Assembly (NCBI GenBank): GCA_964555935.1
Contig: CAZKUN010000248.1
Location: 1 to 13,018, forward strand
Origin: CAZKUN01 sp964555935
Lineage (GTDB): Bacteria > Armatimonadota > Zipacnadia > Zipacnadales > VGFC01
Direction: 5' to 3'
Length of the DNA stretch: 13,018 nt
Position 1 is the stretch's first letter. Each line of letters opens with the position of its first letter. Positions 7,642-13,018 of this stretch are shown in pieces. Under the pieces are notes generated by a model. It was given only the letters and a program-made list of their open reading frames with translations. It had not been told where the DNA came from and searched no databases. The position numbers and the translations under genes were made by a program.

Positions 7642-10600
7642 ATGGACTGCATTGCGCTGACAGGCGCGGCGGCTGATTTCCACGACCCTTGCGGGACCGG
7701 CCGTTACCTCACGCAAGCCACGCAGTACTTCTACTCCCTGCTGTGGGATCCGTTCGTGCTGTCACGGACCGGAGCGCCCCCCGCCCTGAGAATGCCCGAC
7801 GATCCGATCGACCCCACAAAGGACCGTCTGCTGTTCCACGCGCAGCCGACGTCAGCGGCAGACATGGCTGCGGTAACAGAGGTAATGACCGCGGGCGGAT
7901 CGGTCGTGCTCACGCAACCGGGACCCGAGACCCTGGCGCGCCTGCCTGCGTTCAGCCGGTTGCTTCAGGGAGACAGGCCGTTGGTGTCTCTGAAGGAGCG
8001 ATGGGATCTCGGCCCGCTCGCGGAACGGACGTACCACTACGCTGATCGCGCGACGTTCCTCAGGGTCAACGCCACGCGCGCAGGCGCGCTCTCGACAATA
8101 GGCGACAACCCCGATCTCGTGTTGACCGGCGGCGGCGGCATCTTCGCGGGAGATCCCTTCGCGACCATCCAGACCTACATCAACGTCGCGTTCTATCCGC
8201 AGCTCCTGCTCGATTTCGCGTCGCTGTTGGGACGGCTCGTGGCATCCCTCCTCGACCGTCCGCTATCCGCCTCTGAACATCGTCTGCTGCGGGGGATTCC
8301 AGGTCTGCGACGCGACTTTCACGCCTTTGGATTCGCCTACATGACGGTCCTCGAACTCGACCGATGCTACGGTCACAACCACGTCGACGTCGAGAAGGCC
8401 GGGCGCCACGCTGTCGAAGCTGCTGGGGCGATGACTTCCGGTGCTGTGGAACCGGCTGTGCGAGCCCTGACGGATGGCTTCCGAGCACTCGAAAGCGAGA
8501 ATCGCAAGCTCCAAGCGGCGCCAGCCGTGTTCACCGACACGCTCCATGGCGGCGGCCTGTACAATGACATCGGGTACTTCGAGTTCGATTGGCCCCAGCA
8601 CCCGGCTGATGTGCTCCGGGCTCATCTGAGTTGGGTCCGCGAGCGTTCATACCGGTTCAATGTCGACTTCGACGCGTTGTCGGTCGAACACATGGCTGAC
8701 CGCTTCCCACGGCTGTTCGACGAGTTGAGGGAGGCCCAGGACGAGGGGTTGGTCGAGTTCGTCAACGGCACCGCTAACCAGCCCTACCCGCCGCTCCACT
8801 CGCTGGAGAGTCAGATCCGTCAGTTCACGGACGGGAATGCCGCGCTCGGGCGAGCGCTGGGGCGTCCGGCCCGCATCTACGCGTCCCAGGAGTTTGGGTT
8901 CGCGCCGCAGCTCGCATCGGTCCTGTCGCAGCACGGGTACACCGGGGCAGTGCTCCGGGTCCAGAACCAGGGAGACGCCCCCACGTTGCGCGACGAGCGG
9001 ATCCTCTGGGAGGCGCCCAACGGCGACGCCGTCGAGGCCGTACCATCCCACCCACACAAGTCAGAGCAGCGTAATGATGTGACGTACAACAACGTGCACC
9101 TGAAGCTCTTCGCCCACCAGCAAACCGGGCTCGACTTCGCCGTGTTCACCGGCCTGGGCGACATCAGCTACTACCGCCCGTTCCGGGAGGAGCTGGCTCG
9201 GGTCTGTCACTACGCCCCCGTGTTTGGCCGGTTTCTCACATGGAGCGGCTACTTCGCCGAGCCGGCGCGCGGGCAACTCGCCAGGCACCGCTTCACCATG
9301 GAGGACTTCGACTGCCGCGCCGCCTTCATGGAGATCGAGGGCCAGTGGAGCCTCCATCGCCCGGTGACGGGCGGCAACAACACGGCTTGCATGAGGTCCC
9401 TGTCCGCATCGAACCTGTTTCGTGCGGCCGAGATGCTCGAGGCGTTCGAGGCCGCATGGCGGCGGGCGGGGCGGCGCCGGGCCTCCCGTGGTTGGAGCTG
9501 GACCCCGCTGACCGGGCACCAAGGGCATGACGTCTACTTTGCCCCGTACCACTCAGCAGGCAGCTTCCTTGGTGGGGTGTCAAACCACCATTCGGCCCTT
9601 GAGGGACGGGCCGTCCAGAATGTCGCCGATTACGCTGGACCGTGGGACTTCCGACCCGTCATCGACCGCAGTCTGGAGGATCTCGCTCGCTCGGAACGCG
9701 CCGCGAGGCGATCGATCCAGCGACGTCTCCGGCGCCTCGTTCCCGCCTCGCCGCGCTGTGACCGATATGTGGTCTACAATCCGGGTCCCGCCCGCACTGC
9801 AGTGGTCACCGTCCCGCGCGCTGCCGAGAAGGGCCTGGAGTTGCGCGGGCAAGCCCTGCCCGTTCAGCCTGCGGGACGTGACCTCCTATCGCTGGTCTCG
9901 CTGCCTGCCCAGGGGTGCGCGATGCTGGAGGCGACGGAGGAGGCCCGAGACGCCACCGCGGCGACTCACGCCGCGGTGACGGTCGGAGATGACTGGCTCG
10001 ACAACGGTCTGCTGCGTGCTGAATTCGACCTGACGCACGGCACGCTCCGGCGCCTGATCGGACTCCCCGACGGCCGGGATCTCCTTGCCGGCGGCAGCCA
10101 CAGCTTCACCTTGCCGGGCCAGGACACTCAGCGATGCGTGAAGGCTCGGGTCGCCATGCAGGGCCCGGTTCGAGGGTGCCTGGAGTTCGAGGTCGTGATC
10201 GGGGAGAAACGAGGCTCTTCGGCTCGGATCCGGACGAGAGCCGTTCTCGATGCGCAGAGCTGCGTACTGAGCTTCGAGGACCGCGTCCTGCGCTGCCCGG
10301 AGATCCGAGGCGATCAGTGGCGCGCGCACCTGGCTGCCTATCACACCCTTGCCGACGCCTCGTCTGAGATGATGCGCTCCCATGCCAACGTCCTTGAGCC
10401 AGCTCAGGTGGAGCGCGTATTCAGCCTCAACCTCCTGCTTGCCCGGGGCGCGGACCAGGACGTTCTGTTCATCAACGAAGGCAACCAGTTCTACACCTGT
10501 CGCGGTGGCCAGATCAGCAACATACTGGTCTTCGAGCAGGAATGGGGCCGCGCGTTCGCAAGCGGAGTCGGATTCCCGCAGGACAATCCGATTGCCGAGG

Positions 10601-10968
10601 CCCGCGCATGGGTCCAGCCGACCTTCGTGGCCAAGGTAGGGGCTGATCCGGGAGCCGGTCCGAACGCGGCCCGATGCTTGCCACGCTCATTCATGTCCGT
10701 GGAGTGCGGCGATGTCGAGGTGCTGTCAGTGAGATACGACGACAGGGCGTTGCTGGTTCGTCTCGCCAATACGACAGACGCGGAGGTGCAGACGGAGCTG
10801 AACACGCCCTTGGGGGTCAGGGAGGCCTTCCTGACAGATCTCAGAGGCGCGAACGCGGCCCAGTTGCCCGTTGTCGACAACAGCGCCACAGTAACGCTGC
10901 GGCCATGGGACATACGTCAGGTCGCCCTGGCAGTCGGGCCCGACGACGACCTCGCAGACGAGAGCTGA
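7642..10968 (+). CDS. GH38-like (alpha-mannosidase superfamily) protein with extra N-terminal region
   Basis: An 1108-residue protein, predicted cytoplasmic. Residues 1 to about 290 are not GH38. They contain GGSVVLTQPG (85-94) and TGGGGIFAGDPF (162-173), which loosely recall a flavodoxin/amidotransferase-like fold; I do not recognise it. From about 295 the order follows GH38: TDTLHGGGLYNDIGYFEFDWP (298 on), EGLVEFVNGTANQPY, ESQIRQFTDG (ending at 398), IYASQEFGFAPQL (412-424), a helical middle part with LTGHQGHDVYF (623-633), and a C-terminal beta-sandwich opening with YVVYNPGPA and including NGLLRAEFDLTHGTLRRL (788 on). Aligned by eye with the GH38 motif W-x-x-D-x-F-G, the nucleophile Asp falls on Gln416, with Glu417 next to it. 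The first metal motif H-x-D reads His302-Gly-Gly, whereas the second metal His is kept as His629-Asp630. This could be an inactive or altered enzyme. GH38 superfamily membership is likely; alpha-mannosidase activity is doubtful. Confidence 0.75.
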   Translation: MDCIALTGAAADFHDPCGTGRYLTQATQYFYSLLWDPFVLSRTGAPPALRMPDDPIDPTKDRLLFHAQPTSAADMAAVTEVMTAGGSVVLTQPGPETLARLPAFSRLLQGDRPLVSLKERWDLGPLAERTYHYADRATFLRVNATRAGALSTIGDNPDLVLTGGGGIFAGDPFATIQTYINVAFYPQLLLDFASLLGRLVASLLDRPLSASEHRLLRGIPGLRRDFHAFGFAYMTVLELDRCYGHNHVDVEKAGRHAVEAAGAMTSGAVEPAVRALTDGFRALESENRKLQAAPAVFTDTLHGGGLYNDIGYFEFDWPQHPADVLRAHLSWVRERSYRFNVDFDALSVEHMADRFPRLFDELREAQDEGLVEFVNGTANQPYPPLHSLESQIRQFTDGNAALGRALGRPARIYASQEFGFAPQLASVLSQHGYTGAVLRVQNQGDAPTLRDERILWEAPNGDAVEAVPSHPHKSEQRNDVTYNNVHLKLFAHQQTGLDFAVFTGLGDISYYRPFREELARVCHYAPVFGRFLTWSGYFAEPARGQLARHRFTMEDFDCRAAFMEIEGQWSLHRPVTGGNNTACMRSLSASNLFRAAEMLEAFEAAWRRAGRRRASRGWSWTPLTGHQGHDVYFAPYHSAGSFLGGVSNHHSALEGRAVQNVADYAGPWDFRPVIDRSLEDLARSERAARRSIQRRLRRLVPASPRCDRYVVYNPGPARTAVVTVPRAAEKGLELRGQALPVQPAGRDLLSLVSLPAQGCAMLEATEEARDATAATHAAVTVGDDWLDNGLLRAEFDLTHGTLRRLIGLPDGRDLLAGGSHSFTLPGQDTQRCVKARVAMQGPVRGCLEFEVVIGEKRGSSARIRTRAVLDAQSCVLSFEDRVLRCPEIRGDQWRAHLAAYHTLADASSEMMRSHANVLEPAQVERVFSLNLLLARGADQDVLFINEGNQFYTCRGGQISNILVFEQEWGRAFASGVGFPQDNPIAEARAWVQPTFVAKVGADPGAGPNAARCLPRSFMSVECGDVEVLSVRYDDRALLVRLANTTDAEVQTELNTPLGVREAFLTDLRGANAAQLPVVDNSATVTLRPWDIRQVALAVGPDDDLADES

Positions 10969-10984
10969 GATCGATCGCCACGGC

Positions 10985-11006
10985 GTCGGCCGGCGCCGGC
11001 TCCGAC
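10985..11006. other. GC-rich hairpin in the convergent gap (possible terminator)
   Basis: GTCGG (10985-10989) pairs with CCGAC (11002-11006). The stem can extend by CC/GG with a two-base bulge around a GGCGCC loop. It also contains the perfect palindrome GCCGGCGCCGGC (10989-11000). It fills most of the 40-bp space between two converging stop codons, where a bidirectional terminator would be expected. There is no T-tract on either strand, so intrinsic termination is uncertain. Confidence 0.3.
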
Positions 11007-11008
11007 CA

Positions 11009-12661
11009 CTACGACCACTTTGCCTTCGCGCGGGGATTGGGGCCGAATCTCGTGCCGGACGGGTTCTGCGTGCCCGTCGGCTGAGTCAGTCCCCCGGCCG
11101 GCTCATTGCTGGCGCGGCCCCAGTTGTTCGACCGGTGCATGATGGCCTCGTTCCAGCGGGCATTGTCCCAGTATTGCTTGATCGTTCCGTGGGGATCGGG
11201 CTCGACAAGTGTGTATGAGTAGAGCTTGGCGTTTCTCAGATAGAGCTTCAGGCACAGCCCGCCTCGGTGCGTGTCGACAAGACCGCGGGGGCAAACGCCG
11301 CTACTCCACGAGATCTCCTGATCCTTGCCATTTGCCGCGACCGGGATGCACTCCGCGCGGGTCAGACCCTCGACCGGCTCGCCGTACGGGGTGATGAACT
11401 CCGCCTCCACCAAGCCCCCCTCGGCGTCGGCGTTGACAAGCAGTTGCGACGGCGGAGCGTCCGGCCTGGCAAGTAGCCAACCCTCCCGCGCGCCCGCGTC
11501 GAGCGATACCCAGTGGTCCTCGGGCATCACGGCCAGCATGCACGACACGGCGTCGCGCATGTCGTGATCGTGCTCCTTCATATAGGCGGTCTGGGTGCGC
11601 TCATTGTGTTGGTACCGGACGGCGGTGTAGTAGATGTAGGTGTCGCCGTCTATGACGAGTGGATTCGCCGAAGGCACGAAGATCGTCCCGGCGTCGGGTG
11701 ATTCCGGCTCGCCATTAGGCACGATCGCCGATCGGTCATCGGGACGAGACCAGTTGACGCCGTCGCGGCTGTAGGCGAGCTGGATGTCGACGTGGCCCAG
11801 CTTCTTGGAAGGCCAGTCCGGCGGCGGCTCATGGAAGACCTCGTAGCTCTCCGATTCGGGGAGCGAATACTGCGTGTTGAGCAACCCCAGGCAGAAGTCC
11901 TCGTAGAAGAACGGGGTCATCCCCTGGAAGTTGAGCAGCTCCGGCGGGTCGTGCTGATCCCCGGGCACCAGGATGCGGCCCTTGTCTTCCCAATTCACCA
12001 GGTCGAAGCTCTCGTACAGGGAGATGTCTCGCGGCAGGTTCGGCACGCGCCGGGTGTAGAGTTGGTACTTGCGCCGGTCCGGGTCGTAGATGAAGCCCCA
12101 ACCGCCGTCGCTGAGGCCGCGCATGATGGGGTTGACGTGGGTTGGCCGCTCCCAGTGGATGCCGTCCGCCGAGTAGGCGAGGTTGAGCGGCAAATGGAAC
12201 TTCGCCCAGCGCATCTCCTCGCTTTCGACCTGGAAGATCATCTTGAAGCGGCGGGCGGGGATGTCACTAGGATCGTCGATGATCGTGTAGGTGAGCGAGA
12301 GCATCTCCGGGATGATGTAGTTGTTCTCCGTCGAGCCGTCGACTTCCACCATGTTCATGACCGGCTTGTCCCAGTGGATGCCATCGGTGCTGGTGGCGTA
12401 CGCCGTCTTGCGGCCGCGTTCCCAGTATTCGTCCGGTTGCTGCCCGCAGACGACGTACCACATCCTGAAGAGCTCCTCGTGCTCGTCGTAAAGGACGTTG
12501 TTGTAGTTGAACATCTCCATCTTGCCGCACCATGGGTCGTCCAGCCTCAGCACCGGCTCGGGGCGCTTGACCGCCTCATTGACCCGACGCTTCAGGTTGT
12601 GGACTTCCAGCAGGAACGCGTCGTCGATGAACAGGACCTTGTTCCTGTAGACCTCGGCCAC
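11009..12661 (-). CDS. GH32/GH43-like beta-propeller protein without signal peptide
   Basis: A 550-residue paralogue of the propeller protein at 1347-2918. It starts with GTG (12659-12661), supported by AAGGGAG at 12670-12676, 8 nt upstream. Shared features in order: LFIDDAFLL (10-18), DDPWCG (41-46), FRMWY (65-69), S-x-D-G-x-x-W blade motifs at 91-97 (STDGIHW), 164-170 (SADGIHW) and 298-304 (SRDGVNW), then a C-terminal sandwich with VNADAEGG (409-416), a Cys-Ile-Pro turn (438-440) and LRNAKLYSYTL (475-485). The last 60 or so residues (Gly/Pro/Asn/Thr-rich) have no counterpart in the other copy. No signal peptide is visible, so it should act inside the cell unless exported another way. It lies 40 bp after the partial gene upstream on the same strand and is probably co-transcribed with it. 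It is likely a carbohydrate-active or carbohydrate-binding protein; substrate and catalytic residues are not assigned. Confidence 0.8.
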   Translation of the reverse strand: MAEVYRNKVLFIDDAFLLEVHNLKRRVNEAVKRPEPVLRLDDPWCGKMEMFNYNNVLYDEHEELFRMWYVVCGQQPDEYWERGRKTAYATSTDGIHWDKPVMNMVEVDGSTENNYIIPEMLSLTYTIIDDPSDIPARRFKMIFQVESEEMRWAKFHLPLNLAYSADGIHWERPTHVNPIMRGLSDGGWGFIYDPDRRKYQLYTRRVPNLPRDISLYESFDLVNWEDKGRILVPGDQHDPPELLNFQGMTPFFYEDFCLGLLNTQYSLPESESYEVFHEPPPDWPSKKLGHVDIQLAYSRDGVNWSRPDDRSAIVPNGEPESPDAGTIFVPSANPLVIDGDTYIYYTAVRYQHNERTQTAYMKEHDHDMRDAVSCMLAVMPEDHWVSLDAGAREGWLLARPDAPPSQLLVNADAEGGLVEAEFITPYGEPVEGLTRAECIPVAANGKDQEISWSSGVCPRGLVDTHRGGLCLKLYLRNAKLYSYTLVEPDPHGTIKQYWDNARWNEAIMHRSNNWGRASNEPAGGLTQPTGTQNPSGTRFGPNPRAKAKWS

Positions 12662-12669
12662 TGGGAGCT

Positions 12670-12676
12670 CTCCCTT
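12670..12676 (-). promoter_or_regulatory. Ribosome binding site for the GTG start at 12661
   Basis: Read on the minus strand, AAGGGAG is followed by an 8-nt spacer and GTG. It supports this non-ATG start, at which the encoded protein begins VAEVYRNK and runs straight into the family motif LFIDD. Confidence 0.6.
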
Positions 12677-12701
12677 CGCGGGTCACAGTGGGTGCGCGTT
12701 C

Positions 12702-13018
12702 TCATTCCGCGAGCGATAGCTGAACCACACGAACATCGTCCATCTCAAGCACGTTATCCGGAGCGGATCCGTGCTTCCGAGATCCTACGGCGATGGCGAG
12801 CTGCGTTCCGCGCGCTTCGGAATCGAGGTACGGAACGGGATCGTCGTTTAACGTGACCCAATTCCCGTCGCCGCTCTTCACGTAACCCGTGACTTCTTTG
12901 CGGACCGTGTCGATCACCACTCTGAGGCCGAACCACACGCCCGCCGCCGCGGGCTCCCCCAGACCGTGCGCATCGTCGCCGAAGTTCATCCGCACAGGCT
13001 GTTTCTCGACCGCCACAA
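12702..13018 (-). CDS. C-terminal part of a probable concanavalin A-like (LamG/GH16-type) domain protein, cut by window edge
   Basis: At least 105 codons of a frame that enters from the right edge and ends at TGA (12702-12704). The GTG at 13016 is just the first possible start inside the window and sits in an unbroken frame, so the true start is probably outside. The visible part reads as alternating beta strands: GVWFGLRVVIDT, EVTGYVKSGDGNWVTLNDD, PVPYLDSEARGTQLAIAVGS, then VLEMDDVRVVQL at the very end. The closing E-x-D-D-V-x-V pattern is usual for the last strand of LamG/DUF1080-like jelly rolls, where it often follows ligand-contact loops. It lies 40 bp upstream of the minus-strand propeller gene and probably shares its transcript. 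The fold call is by pattern only; family and role remain open until the N-terminal part is seen. Confidence 0.6.
   Translation of the reverse strand, partial: VAVEKQPVRMNFGDDAHGLGEPAAAGVWFGLRVVIDTVRKEVTGYVKSGDGNWVTLNDDPVPYLDSEARGTQLAIAVGSRKHGSAPDNVLEMDDVRVVQLSLAE

Noticed and set aside
11792..12856. 354-codon plus-strand frame opposite the second propeller gene
   Set aside because: The translation is rich in Val, Asp, Arg and Leu without motifs, and it spans two real minus-strand genes and their gap.
1..13018. CRISPR array, tRNA or rRNA genes
   Set aside because: No regularly spaced repeats and no tRNA- or rRNA-like conserved sequence were seen on either strand by reading.

Overview
This is a GC-rich bacterial window that reads as one carbohydrate-metabolism locus beside a dead insertion-sequence transposase. 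The mix is a secreted five-bladed-propeller glycosidase-like protein, a DUF4091/GH123-like protein, a Gfo/Idh/MocA oxidoreductase, a DUF1349 lectin-fold protein, an uroporphyrinogen-decarboxylase-like protein and a GH38-like protein. Such gene sets are typical of Planctomycetota, Lentisphaerota, Armatimonadota and related uncultured phyla. That placement is inferred from gene content; no marker gene is present.

Layout. Positions 1-896 hold the 3' two thirds of a DDE (rve-type) transposase. An in-frame TAG interrupts it where the conserved H-Q-G motif should be, and 49 recognisable C-terminal codons follow. Positions 897-1346 are non-coding as far as I can see and contain an 11-bp inverted repeat. 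Positions 1347-10968 hold six same-direction genes with gaps of 54, 21, 8, 29 and 9 bp, which looks like one operon. In order they are: secreted propeller protein, secreted DUF4091 protein, Gfo/Idh/MocA oxidoreductase, DUF1349 protein, UroD-like protein, and an 1108-residue GH38-like protein. A 40-bp convergent gap with a hairpin separates this operon from two minus-strand genes. These are a second propeller protein, homologous to the first but without a signal peptide (12661-11009), and the C-terminal part of a probable concanavalin A-like protein cut off by the right edge (13018-12702).

How the genes may work together (inference). The two signal-peptide proteins would act on a glycan outside the cytoplasm. 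The oxidoreductase, the GH38-like protein and the UroD-like protein would process released sugars inside. No transporter, regulator, sulfatase, kinase or corrinoid protein is visible, so the substrate and complete pathway cannot be read from this window. The least ordinary features are the GH38-like protein, whose nucleophile and one metal-ligand position look substituted and which carries an extra N-terminal region, and the UroD-like protein, which lacks the zinc-binding cysteines of corrinoid methyltransferases. Both may represent non-canonical chemistry.
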